Below are positions 46,379 to 58,847 of a stretch of 64,000 nucleotides of DNA, one piece after another. Every line of letters begins with the position of its first letter. Positions within the stretch are counted from its first letter, which is position 1. Location: the NCBI GenBank assembly GCA_963675135.1, contig OY776122.1, positions 88,112,472 to 88,176,471 on the forward strand. Direction: 5' to 3'. Below the pieces are notes generated by a model. It ran no database searches and was not told where the DNA came from. It saw only the letters and a program-made list of their open reading frames with translations. The position numbers were made by a program, and so were the translations under genes. The DNA is from Galeopsis tetrahit. Taxonomy: Eukaryota > Streptophyta > Magnoliopsida > Lamiales > Lamiaceae.

Positions 46379-49300
46379 GAATTACTATTCAATAGTATAA
46401 AATTTTGATTTTGAAAAAAAAGCCAAAAGTGGTTGGAAAATATTTTTGATATTTGAAGTGGGTAAAACATATTTTGGTAACTTCAAAGTGGATAGTTTGG
46501 GCTATTCTCATAGAGCGAGTATTGTGATGGATTAATTCGAAATTTGAGATTTCTTGTAATTGAAATGTCTTTGATTAATAATTTTGATACAGGTAATTAA
46601 ATGTTAGAAATTAAAGTTTTTTCAAGTTGAATTAACTTTAAATTTGATCCCAATGAAATATATATATTTTTTATAAATTGATCCAATTTTTTTACCATTG
46701 GATGTAAATGAATCGGTGTGACTTTGAATTACTCGCAGAGTAAGGTATTAGTTGACCTTAATTCCATTGGAGAGAGTCCAATTTTAATTACAATTGAACA
46801 CAAGTAGAGATGTTTATCGGGTCGGGCTAATCGAGCTAACCCGTTTAACCCTGAAAAATGTAGGGTTATAATTCATGAATCATAGACCTGTTTAAATCCG
46901 GGGTTTTTTAACCCGGACCGATTAGCCTGCGGGCTTAACCGGGCCCGTCCAACTTGTTACCTTTTTTTTTTTTAATTAATAAACAACCTTCAAACAAATT
47001 TTGAGATTATAAGCATTAAACATTCATTATGATCCATTAGTCTTTATTACTATTTTTTTATTAGATTATGATATTTGTTTAGTTTTATTTGACCATTAAA
47101 AAGACTAATGAATTCTAGAATTGTGTTTAAATCATACTTTTATTTTTAATTACCAATCATTTAGCTAATTATATATTTTTCTATCTTATTTTCTTGTTGC
47201 ACATGCCAACTGCACCTTTAATTTTAAAAGAAAAAAAAGTTATTGCAGTCCGTTAGTGTCCCATTTAGCATGTGCCCCAATAGAGTTAAGGTTAGGTTCC
47301 AATAATTATAGAACCATTAAATATGAACTTGTAAAAACACTAGCCCTGACCCTATAAGGATAGGGCCAGCCCGATAGACATCTCTAAACACAAGTGTGGT
47401 TCTCATTTATTGGAAAAAATAATTACGGAATTAGTTGACCTTAATCCCATAGGAGAGAGTTCAACGTCGAGATTAGTTTTAATTACCTTAATTATTTTCC
47501 TTTAATTATCTTTAATTATATTTGTGACTGTGAATAAAAATACGATTACATATAAAACTAGAAATTGATTGACCATAATTGATTATTCCCTTAATAGAAT
47601 ATGTGGTCCAAATTTTAACTTTTAAATTAAAATTCATGGAAAAATATATAATATATTAAACAAAAGTATCGGGTAGTGCCACGCAGGTAGGCCGTAAAAT
47701 CAACAATAAATTTAAAAGAATAAGAATTGAAACAAATACATTTTTATGAGACAGCCAAAATTTATCAAGTAATCAAAACAAAGAGGGTGGCTTTTTCAAT
47801 AGAATAATAACATTTAAAAAATAATTTAATATAATATTATTATTTAAATAAAATTTAATAAAATAAAAAAGTGCGCAGTAGAAATAAAGGAGACCTTTCT
47901 GCAAACGTGGGTCGAAGGCCGATGTGTCAGTTTCAGGAATTGCGGAATGGGTTAGTTTTAGGAATTACAGAATGTGTCAGTTTTAAAAAGGGGCGCAGTC
48001 TTTATCCATATACCTATATAATTTAATTTTTTTTATCATATATTTGATTTAATTAATTTTTATCCCTATTAATATTGAAGATAAGAATAAAATCGAGCTA
48101 TCCACCTATAATATTTTTTAAAATTTAATTTATCTATATCAAATATTAAATTATCGTAATCTTAATTCTTAATATTCTATATTTGTATTATGAGGTAACT
48201 TTTATAATTTTAATATTTTATATTTGTGAGATTATAATATTTTATCTTTATAATTTTAAATTTATAGTAAAAAATATAATAATAATTATTATTGTCTTAA
48301 AATTAAATTTTAATTTTAAAATGTTATAAACTCATAAATATAGAATAATATTAATATTGAGATTGATTTTACTATTTTAAAATTGAAATTTAATACAAAG
48401 ACAATAATAATTATTAGTATATTTCTAACTATATAAATTTTAAATGATATTATAATATCATAGAATATTAAGTAAGTTTAAAATTGCAAGTTAGATTAAC
48501 ATAAAACATAAGATTAAGATTATCTCATATTTATAGAGATAAATTAAAATTTAAAAAATATTATAGATGGATAGATTTTATTTATATCTCTAATATTAAT
48601 AGAATGAAATTTAATTAAATTATATATATGATAAAATCGCGCCGCCACTTTCTGAAACTGACACATTCTAAAAAGCAGACTTGAGTTTAGAGAAAGATCT
48701 TCTTTATTTTATTAAACTTTATCTAAATAATAATATTATATTAAAAAAACTCAAAATGTGAGTGCAAATCAGTTGGTAAATTAATAGCTCAATATATGAG
48801 TGTAAGTGTATTAAGTTTGTTTGACCGTGTCTCACATAATAATCAGTGTATTGTTTAAATACAATGAGTGATGAGTAACCTATGGTTGTTTTTATGAAAC
48901 ACATCACTTGCATAGTAAAATATTTGTGTATACTTAATTTTTGTATATAGTGAATTCATAAAAAGATTATAATCAGATTTCATATTAAAATTGTGTAATG
49001 GGGACCGAATTTTTTTTTTTTTTTTTGAGGAAGGGGACCGAATATAAATATTCTCAACATTGTAAAAAATAGTAGTTAGTAAAAGAGTTTATAATTTTTT
49101 TCTGAGTCTAGTCATAAGTAAAATAACTTTACAGTATTGTTGGTGACTATCATTTTTATTATAACAACTGATACTTTTAAATAAAATAATTAATGATGAC
49201 AAACTCATACATTTTAATAATATGAATAACACGTGACATATAAAACAATTATATGGGAAATCGATTGACATAATGAAACTCTCGTCTTCTTTTATGAGTC

Positions 49301-50690
49301 ACTAGATTGCAAAATTAATTATTTAGTTATAAACAATGAGCAGCTAAATTAGTGAAAAAATAAAAAAATGCAGAGTATTAAATTTAAGTATGGGATGTTG
49401 ATTTAAATATGTTAAAAATTTGTATTCTATTTTCTCATAAAAACTTTCATTTCGTGTTCCACAATAACTTTCACACCCTTAAAATTAAAACCTTTTATAA
49501 AATACACTTTTACAATATTCACAATTTTACTTACTTTTGACCCACATATATACACAAGTTAACTTATTTTATTTATTTATTTATACATGAAAATTTATAA
49601 AATCACTCTCTTAAAATTCTACTCATCATTACACTTTCTTAATATGTTTGTCAACTAACCTATTAAAGTTATTGTGGAATAGGGTGTATTAGCCCTTTTA
49701 AATTTATCATAAATTTAAATAAAGGCTCACCAGATTATACAACTTTTTGATAGGAGATACCGTCGTTGAAAATGTGAAACAAAAGTTTTTCCGTTGTTTA
49801 CTTTAACTTTTTTGTTTTTGCATTGATTAACTGGATAAATAATTACGACCTTCGTTTTATGAAATAAGTCTTATACATTAGGTAAAAAACATTTAACTGC
49901 CTCTAGCCCAATTGACCTCACACAACTCTCCGTTAAATTTATGATAATTTTAAATAAAGAATCACCGGGTAACACAATTTTTTATTTTTTTTAATAAGAG
50001 ATGACGTTTTAAAAAATGTGAAACAAAAGTTTGTTCTTCATTTACTTTTACTTTTTCGTTATTGCATCAAATAATTGGATAAATAATTATGAATTTCGTT
50101 TTGTGATGATTTTTATACATGTAAAGGCACTCAAAATGAGAAAGGAGAGTAGTAATTGAAGATTTTAGAGGTGATTTTATAAATTTTTATATATAAAATA
50201 AATAAATTGATTTTTATTTGAGGTTAACTAAAGTATTTTAAATTATTTAAAAAAGGAAAAATGTGAAAGTAATTATGCAAAATATTTATTATGGTGGGTG
50301 ACAACCCATTACACAGTACAAAAACCATTGCATTAAGGTGTTTGTATGAAAGAGTAAATAAAGGAAAATGAAAGCATTAGTGGGTTAATGAGGAAAGAAT
50401 TAAATTAATTTAATCCATAATTTTTTTCTTTTATTAAAGAGTTGGTATCTGGTATATACGTATATACGATCTGTATGTATAGGTGAAAACGTATGCCGAG
50501 TGAGGGCGTTAATAAAGGCACAGAGGACACTGTTTCCTCGGCACATTTTGCAATTCTCAATTCTCTCTCATCACTAGTGAGTCCAATACACTCTCTTCAT
50601 TCTCTCTCTAAAATCTCTGGTTTTCTCCACTTTCTCTATAATCTGTGCCTTGCAATGGCTTCATTTTGAAGGATTTTACTCTCTGATTTG
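46379..50690 (+). repeat. Right copy of the tandem duplication, upstream of AGO4
   Basis: This copy of about 4.3 kb leads directly into the AGO4 leader. It matches 40861-44985 through the same series of landmarks, including AAAGTGGATAGTTTGGGCTA, AGTGAGTGCAAATC-type blocks and the ATATACGTATATACGATCTG promoter block at 50454. It carries a private hAT element (46805-47386) and lacks the LINE fragment. Both copies contain the long-inverted-repeat element and Stowaway-like debris with CACAATAACTTTCACACCCT words. Confidence 0.9.
46805..47386. mobile_element. hAT-type non-autonomous element with proven empty site
   Basis: A 582-bp element with ends TAGAGATGT and ACATCTCTA. It is flanked by the 8-bp duplication AACACAAG (46797-46804 and 47387-47394). 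The subterminal parts are GC-rich inverted words (TCGGGTCGGGCTAATCGAGC at the left, GGGCCAGCCCGAT at the right). The left duplication copy has a single AACACAAG in the unbroken phrase GAACACAAGTGTGGTTCTC near 41229, which is the unoccupied site. Confidence 0.93.
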
Positions 50691-51600
50691 TTAGCGTAGT
50701 GTAGGTTTTGTGAGCAAAATTCCTTTGTAAACCCATTTTCCATCATTTTCCTTGTTCAAGCCTTCATGTTCAGTCTATTTCTGAATTTTCGGTGTTTTCT
50801 GTGTTTGTTGTTTTACTTTTCTTTTTTTGATCTCGTTCTTTTTTGTTTTTGTGTTTGTGTTTTTACTAACTCTTTCTCTCTCTCTTTTTTTTGTATTTTT
50901 TCCGATTTTACAGAATTCTGCCGGCGTCTCACTACGGTGTCGTGATATAAGGTAAATGGTTCTTTGATGTAATTCTGAGCCTCACTGTGTTAATGGTGTT
51001 GGGCATACTTTTGGATTTTCATTTTCCTTTTGTTTTTTTGTACATGCATGGTGTTATTTGTAAAGTTGTTCGACGTTTTGGATCGTTACTTGAGAATGCG
51101 TCTCGTTCGTTCTATATTTTGGTATGGTAATTTTGTAGTTGTGTTATGTTTTGCGACGCCGATTTTTCCTTTTCGCTAAACAGAGTTTTATGTTTCTTTT
51201 ACCATAGAAGAAGAAGATTGTTTTTATGTTGTTTCTTAATGTGTTGTATTTTTCCATTTTCCGAAAATCTTTCACACATCTTTCAATTTATGTTATTTTT
51301 TATGTTTCTGTTTGGAGTTTCCTGTAACCCTGAGGCTAGTTTGTCTCACACAGCGTGTCTCCTGCGTTCTGATGCTGTGCCTGTTCATGGCTTTGCTGGA
51401 TCTTGTTTCTCGTGCCTTCTATATTTCTTTTTCAAGAGTTTTGAGGTCTTTTTTTGTGTATGTGTGTGTGTTTTTTTTAAATCGTTCTTTGAGAAGAGAT
51501 ATTCACGTGGATCCTGTAGTGTTGGATTACGGATGCTCTATAGTTATTCCATTTCTTTGAATTTATATGGTTTATTGGTGTTTCAGGTAGTCGTAAACCA
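50440..51600 (+). promoter_or_regulatory. AGO4 promoter, leader exon and leader intron
   Basis: A core promoter with TATATACGTATATACG lies at 50453-50468, and transcription probably starts near 50550. The leader exon seems to run to about 50951, where AAG|GTAAATG offers a donor. The leader intron ends at TTTCAG (51587), 13 bases before the start codon. The leader holds a four-codon upstream reading frame (ATG at 50655, stop ending 50669). The T-rich open frames between 51146 and 51587 are intron sequence. Confidence 0.6.
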
Positions 51601-54600
51601 ATGGGTGAACAAAATGGAAATGGTGTCCCAGAAGCACTGCCCCCACCCCCTCCTGTTCCTCCTAACGTTACGCCGATCAAGGCTGTGTCCGATACTGAAG
51701 TGAAAAAGGTTATCAGACTACCAATGGCCAGGCGTGGTTTTGGGATCAAAGGAAACAAGGTTCCTATCCTTACCAATCACTTCAAAGTAAACGTGAACAA
51801 TACCGATGGGCAGTTCTTCCACTACAGTGTATGTTGAAAAAAACAAACGAGCATTAGCTCCTTTTCAGTTCCATTTCCTTTTTCTTTAGAATTTATTTGG
51901 CGTCCTAAAATGCTAAACCCTATTTGTTATATTCCTTAGGTTGCCCTTTTTTATGAAGATGGACGCCCTGTTGATGGCAAGGGAATTGGAAGGAAAGTCC
52001 TCGATCGAGTTCGTGAGACTTATGAAGCTGAACTGGAAGGTAAAGATTTTGCATATGATGGAGAGAAGACCTTATTCACTATTGGTGCTCTCCCGAGGAA
52101 CAAACTAGAGTTTACTGTTGTGCTTGAGGATATGACATCGAGCAGGTGCATTTCATCTCGGTTGTTTATAATTGCTCCTGGTTGTCCATAGGGCAATGAT
52201 TCAACTTTTATATGTATATGCTAAAATTGGTTTGTCGTATTCAGGAACAATGGAAATGCTGCTGAGCAAGGTAGCCCCAATGATAGTGACAAGAAACGTG
52301 TTAGGCGCTCATACCAATCTAAAACCTACAAAGTGGAGATCAGTTTTGCTGCGAAAATTCCGATGCAGTCAATTGCTAATGCTTTACGTGGCCAGGAATC
52401 TGAAAACTCCCAGGAAGCCTTGCGTGTGTTGGATATCATACTAAGACAGCATGCAGCAAAGCAGTAAGTTAATGTTATGAGTTGATTGAGTTCAATTGTA
52501 GTTATTATGAGTTCATTATCTAACATTATTAATATCAGGGGCTGCCTTTTGGTTCGTCAATCTTTTTTCCATAATGATCCGAAAAACTTTGCTGATGTTG
52601 GGGGCGGAGTTCTTGGTTGTAGAGGATTTCATTCGAGCTTCAGGACTACCCAGGGTGGCTTGTCTTTAAACATTGGTGCGGCCTTAATACTGCTTTTGAT
52701 CTTCCATGACTCCTTTCTTGTATAGTTAATGTTTCTGTTTTCAATGTGATGCATCATGCATACGCTATAGACAATAACCCATCACTGATTGTTTGAATAC
52801 TTTCACAGATGTTTCGACAACCATGATTATCCAGCCGGGGCCTGTGGTTGACTTTCTGATTGCCAATCAAAACGTGAAGGACCCCTTCTCAATTGACTGG
52901 GCAAAGGTTAGAACTTAAGATTGAAAGGGGACATGTTTTGTGAGTTGTAATTTTATGATTGCTAATGATGTGTGTTCTACAATTGAAATTTACCAGGCCA
53001 AACGTGTTCTTAAGAATCTAAGGGTTAAGACAATGACTAACCAGGAGTTTAAAATCACTGGATTAAGTGAGAAAACTTGCCGAGAGCAGACGTATGTTTC
53101 CTTAATTCATTTAATTTATTTCAATATGTTGTTAGAAATAATTTGTGTTGAATGTGGTTCTGTCTGAAAATTTGTAGGTTCACATTGAAGCAGAGAGGCA
53201 AGGATCAGGATGGTGAAGAAGCTCAGACCACTGAAGTTACCGTCTATGATTACTTTGTTAACCAGCGTAACATCAGTCTGAGATATTCTGCTGATCTGCC
53301 ATGCATTAATGTTGGCAAGCCAAAACGTCCAACCTACTTCCCAATTGAGGTTAGTTTTGGATTAGGTTTTAATTTCTGTTTTAAAACATATATTCCAATG
53401 TTAACACTTTCTTGCTTGTATCAGCTGTGTGAATTGGTGTCTCTGCAACGCTACACAAAAGCTCTTTCTACCTTTCAACGTGCATCCCTGGTAGAGAAAT
53501 CACGTCAAAAGCCTCAAGAAAGGATGTCAGTTCTGAGTAATGTATGCTTCTTTCTTTTAAGAAAGTTAGTTCTCTAGCGTTTACTGTGTTGTGTGCTCAG
53601 CTGCTTTGGTGTTTCTCAGGCGTTAAAGATAAACAATTATGATGCTGAGCCTCTGCTTCGCTCTTGTGGTGTTTCTATCAATGCAAACTTTACTCAGGTT
53701 GAAGGGCGTGTGCTGCCAGCCCCAAAAGTAGGTTTTAATATATGGGTATCAAATATTTATATTCATTGTTTTAATGGTTTTAATTTACTGTTATCTTGAA
53801 CATTTATGTTGGTAAATAATGTTTTTAATCCTCACTTCATCTTACTGCAGCTTAAAGTAGGTAATGGGGAAGATCTGTATGCTCGAAACGGCCGTTGGAA
53901 CTTTAATAATAAGGTTCTTGAGTCCTATACAAACAGTATATTATTTAAGTGATTCGTGATGCTCATGCCAGATCTTTAATTCTTGGAAATTGTGAATATC
54001 TTGAACAGAAAGTTGCTGATGCTTGTAAGATTGAACGCTGGGCTGTGGTAAACTTTTCAGCCCGTTGTGATGTTCGTAAACTGATCAATGATCTCATTAA
54101 AGTTGGTCAAATGAAAGGAGTTGTAAGTTCCTCCTCATCCTTGTGCATTACTGTTTTATGTAAGAACATGATTGATAAATGATACCCATTGTTCATCTCA
54201 TATCAGGTTGTCGAACCTCCTTTTGATGTGTTTGAGGAAAATCCTCAGTTCCGAAGGGCTCCACCACTCGTTAGGGTGGAAAAAATGTATGAAAACATAC
54301 AGTCAAAGCTTCCGGGCCCACCAAAGTTCCTTCTCTGTTTGCTTCCCGAGCGGAAGAACTGTGACGTCTATGGTTTGTCTCATTCAATAATCTCCATTAC
54401 ATAATTAGTAAAAGGGCCTATCTATTAACATCCATAAAATTACTCTATACACCCACTTTATAGATGTGTTTAATGTACACGTAGCCAAAAATTGCTGTAC
54501 ATAGGGGTGTATAAAGCAATTTGGTGGATGTTAATAGTTGCTTTATAAAGATGATATACGAGTTGATTATGTCATGATCTAAACTTGTAAGGTCCTTGGA

Positions 54601-56845
54601 AGCGGAAGAACTTGTCAGATTTTGGAGTCGTTACTCAGTGTCTATCTCCACAACGTATAAATGATCAATACCTGACTAATCTCCTGCTGAAGATAAACGC
54701 AAAGGTTAGTCCTCCAAATTATAGCATGTGATTATGATCATTAAATTCTTCCTTCAATCTGTTTTATATCTACAGTTCTGATTGCCCAATTTTTTTACAG
54801 CTTGGTGGGCTGAATTCTGTCTTAGCTGGAGAAATACAACCTTCTCTTCCATTGATATCCAGGGTTCCCACCATAATTCTTGGCATCGATGTGTCACATG
54901 GCTCACCTGGGCAGGCTGACATTCCTTCGATTGCTGCAGTAAGTTCTCCCTGTTTCCTCTTCCTAAATATAGTTTTAATTTTCGCATTCCAGTTATATTC
55001 TCATATTATTACATTGAGTGGCAAGTCTTACTTTGTCCGGACATTAAATATGTTGATTGTTGATTTGCCTCCTTTGAAGGTTAATCTTGAATAAGTGTGA
55101 TTGATTAATCAGGTTGTCAGCTCGAGAAACTGGCCGTCGATTTCTCGTTATAGGGCATGCGTTCGTACTCAATCCCCCAAAGTCGAGATGATTGATGGGT
55201 TGTTCAAACGGGTGTCTGATACTGAGGATGATGGAATTATGAGGTGACGCTTTTGGCTATTGTCTGTGTATAAACCAACTGTTTTAGGCTTAGATCAAAT
55301 AACTAACCAAATGATATATTAAATCATCATAATTCACATGAGTTTTTGTTAGCTGATAATTGCACATTCTTATGTTTCATACCTTCTCTGTAATATTCAG
55401 GGAACTTCTGGTGGATTTCTACACTAGTTCAGGGAAGAGGAAGCCTGACCAGATTATCATTTTCAGGTATTATGTCAATCCAAATACTGCTTCCAAATCC
55501 AGATTTAATCGTGTTCTTGGAGCTTGTTCTGCATATTCTTGTACATTATGCTAAATTATGAGAAAGAAGACGGCTCTTCAGTTGATCTTTATAAAGCATT
55601 CTGATATTGTGGGACTATATTTTATGTAGTTATTGTGCAGCAGATGTTAACTAACCTTGTATAAGTTCCATCAAGTTAAATTTACTATTTGGATATTAGA
55701 CTCTTACCTTGTATGAATGGTTGTGCTGTGCCCTTTTTGTTCCTTGACTTATATGTTAGGTCTATTAATTAATGTTGTTTATAATTCTATTGGTTATTCA
55801 TGATCTTTCACTGGGCAAAATTTTCAGAGATGGTGTAAGTGAGTCACAGTTCAACCAGGTTCTCAACATTGAGCTGAACCAGATTATCGAGGTCTTTACT
55901 CTCACCATACTCTAATCTAATTATAAAATCATTAATTTATTTTTTACTGTCTTTTGAACAAGGTCTTTCCATTTTGTGTAGGCCTGCAAGTTTCTTGATG
56001 AGAAATGGTCGCCCAAGTTTGCTGTGATTGTTGCTCAAAAGAATCATCACACAAAGTTTTTCCAGCCGAACTCTCCGGATAATGTGCAGCCAGGTGAATT
56101 TTTTATATTCTATTTTCATATAAGGACCTAAATCAGGATGGGAGGGAGTATTATAATTGAGCTAATATCTTATTTCTTCTGATTTTTCAGGGACTATAAT
56201 CGATAACAAAGTCTGTCATCCTAAGAACAATGACTTTTATCTCTGTGCACATGCTGGGATGATTGTAAGCATTTTCTTTCATGTTTTAACCACCATCAAA
56301 TCACTGATTTGTTTATTTATTCTGGAAATCTAATAACTCTACATGATAATATATAGGGGACTACTAGGCCCACCCACTATCACGTTTTGCTCGACGAGAT
56401 TGGTTTTTCTCCTGATGAGTTGCAGGAGCTTGTGCATTCCCTGTCATACGTGTAAGTAATTGAACTCTTCTACTAATACAACTCACAAAGTTTGAGTTTT
56501 CAGACAGTATCTAAAATAGTGTGTTAATCAAACTGCAGGTATCAGCGTAGTACAACTGCCATTTCTGTTGGTAATAATCGAAAACACGAGAAAATTTGTT
56601 TTGATTATTAATTATTTCTATTTTCTATTCTCTGCTTAATTAGGCTTTTTTCTTGTGCTGAATCTGCAGTTGCCCCTATATGCTACGCTCACTTGGCTGC
56701 CTCTCAGTTGGGGCAATGGATGAAATTTGAAGATGCATCTGAGACGTCTTCCAGCCATAATGGGACCGCCCCAGGTGGGGCCCCAGCTGTCCCGCCTATG
56801 CCTAAGCTAAAGGAGAATGTCCGTAACTCTATGTTCTTCTGTTGA
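51601..56845 (+). CDS. AGO4: ARGONAUTE 4-clade protein
   Basis: This is a nuclear small-RNA-guided effector of RNA-directed DNA methylation, which binds 24-nt siRNAs and acts on Pol V transcripts. Coding exons: 51601-51828, 51940-52145, 52245-52463, 52539-52675, 52809-52906, 52997-53091, 53178-53349, 53425-53541, 53620-53727, 53851-53913, 54009-54122, 54207-54372, 54592-54704, 54801-54938, 55113-55243, 55401-55466, 55828-55891, 55982-56093, 56191-56264, 56357-56451, 56539-56570, 56670-56845. These total 2724 nt and 907 residues with all phases consistent. The protein has a proline-rich start (EALPPPPPVPPN), ArgoN, PAZ (about 260-385), Mid and PIWI. The slicer residues are present: D642 in ILGIDVSHG, D725 in FRDGVSE, and His in RPTHYHVL (about 814-816). 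The C-terminus NSMFFC fits the family. The nearest clade is AGO4/6/8/9, and AGO4 fits best by start and length. Confidence 0.95.
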
Positions 56846-58847
56846 GGCCTGTGATTCCATTTCTGCTTTGAGAAACTGCAGTTTTTAATTTTATGTAACG
56901 CAGAACCCGTATGCTTAGCTAAAGGGTTTGCCCTAGTTTATGTATTCACCATGCTCATCTTATGCTGTTTTGGATTTGAATTTCTATTTAATCTCTTTAT
57001 ATTTTATGTTATGTGCCTGCTTATGCATATAGTTTTTTATATTTTCTTGCAGATTTGTACTATTTGTGTTCATGGCCTTTTAAATTCTACTTTATTTTAC
57101 AATTTGATTCATGTCATGGGGTTACATTTGTTATCAAGAAAGACACTGTCATGCATTGAATTGCATAAAGGCTTGCCCGACACTGCAAAATGAAAACAGA
57201 AAATTGCAGATTTGTTACAAGAATGTAAAACTGGTTTCAAAAGTGAAAAAAAAAAACTAATTAATTAATTATTATTATTCAAATTGGTATAATAATTAAC
57301 TATTCAAGTTAAACAAACTTTATCATTTGATAAATCTAATTAGGCAAATGATTTTATCAGTTTTAATTATTACCAACACAATTTTAATTATTAAGTTTTT
57401 GAAAGGAAATGTTTCAGTTTAAAATTAATTATTTTGATATTCATAATTTAAATTGGTGGGAATGAGTCAGAAAAGTTGGTTTAGCTCTATTAGTTAATTA
57501 TTATATCCATTGGAATAATAGTAATTAATTAATGAAGTTTTTTTTTTTTTTTCCACGTTTGAGATCAATTTTACATTATTAGTTAATGACTTATCAAATT
57601 TACAATTTTCTCCCCTGAAAAAATAACTCTTCTAGGTATTTTCAATTTCAAAACAAAGACAATCTTGTACTGCTCATCAAAGATTTCAAGTTCTAAAATT
57701 TAATCTCACTCATTAAAGATTTCAATTTTCAAATTCTAAAATTTTAAAGTTGTTCAAATTCTAAAGTTTAATCCCACTAGTCAAAGATTTCAATTTTCAA
57801 ATCCTAACATATAGGGAGTTTATGTGCAAATCCACCTTCAATATACCCGAGAAATGGTCTACAAAATTTCTACAATTCTCCGCAATCTTATTCAACCACT
57901 CTTTACTCTTTATTTTTTAGACTCATTCATAGATTTTCTACAATTGATCTTGACCATTAGATCATTTCTAATTTATTCCGATATTTCTATCATTTGAATT
58001 GTGAGGTTTATCGGATTGACATAATTAAAAAAAAAAAAAAACTAATTAACTAATTTGAATTGTGAAATAATAAACAATATTAAAAAATTAACAAAAATGT
58101 CAAAATGTAAAAAAAAAAAAAAAAAAAAGCCCGCATGCAGCATTAATTAAAACCCATTTAACACACAATAATTCATTTATATAAAAAAAAGTACATTTAT
58201 ATAAATAAAGTAAAATAATAAATAAATAATGCATGTAGCATTAAAATCCGTTTTATCCTATAATAATCATTTATATAAAATAAAGTACATTAAAATGCAT
58301 GTTGCCATTATTTAGTTACAATTTTTGTTGTTAAACAAATTAGAATGATATTTTTTAATTCATTATTTATACATATATATATTTTTTAAAAACACAACAA
58401 ACAATTTTTTTAAATATTTATTTGTAATTTTATAAGAAGAGGTCGAGATAGTTACGTAATCCTATATTTTACATATTTTTAGTTTGAATTTATTAAATTA
58501 GAATTAATTAATTAAATTAATATAATAACATAAATAATGCCAAATCATTTCAAATTATATATAGAATCAAATCGTATAAATAACCGGTCAAATAGGAATA
58601 TTTTAAGGTTAGGACTACCAAGAGTATAACCCTAGTCTCTCAAATCCCTCGAATCCACACTCCTTTTCTGCTCATTCTTTTTCTCTCTTGCCACCCGTCA
58701 CAGCGCCGCCGTTTCTTAGAATTCATTTTTACAGTTTGAATTTTCAATTTGTGTTGGATGAATTAGCTCTGTTCGAACTGAATTTTATAGTAATCAACAC
58801 TATTATTTTTATAGTAGTCAACACTATTATTTTTACTGAATTTGATT
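56846..58847. other. Intergenic region between AGO4 and the LARP gene
   Basis: This holds the AGO4 3' untranslated region (to about 57180), then very AT-rich DNA. A repeat of about 70 bp with AAAGATTTCAATTTTCAAAT words occurs at 57680-57805. A tandem repeat with an offset of about 105 bp (GCATG[CT]AGCATTAA .. CATTTATATAAA) lies at 58130-58310. The LARP promoter at the right has a telo-box-like AACCCTAG near 58629 and a CT-rich leader near 58660-58690. Confidence 0.5.

Noticed and set aside
51146..51703. 185-residue frame just upstream of and overlapping AGO4 exon 1
   Set aside because: T-rich intron of the 5' leader read in a different frame. The AGO4 frame starting at 51601 carries the conserved N-terminus.
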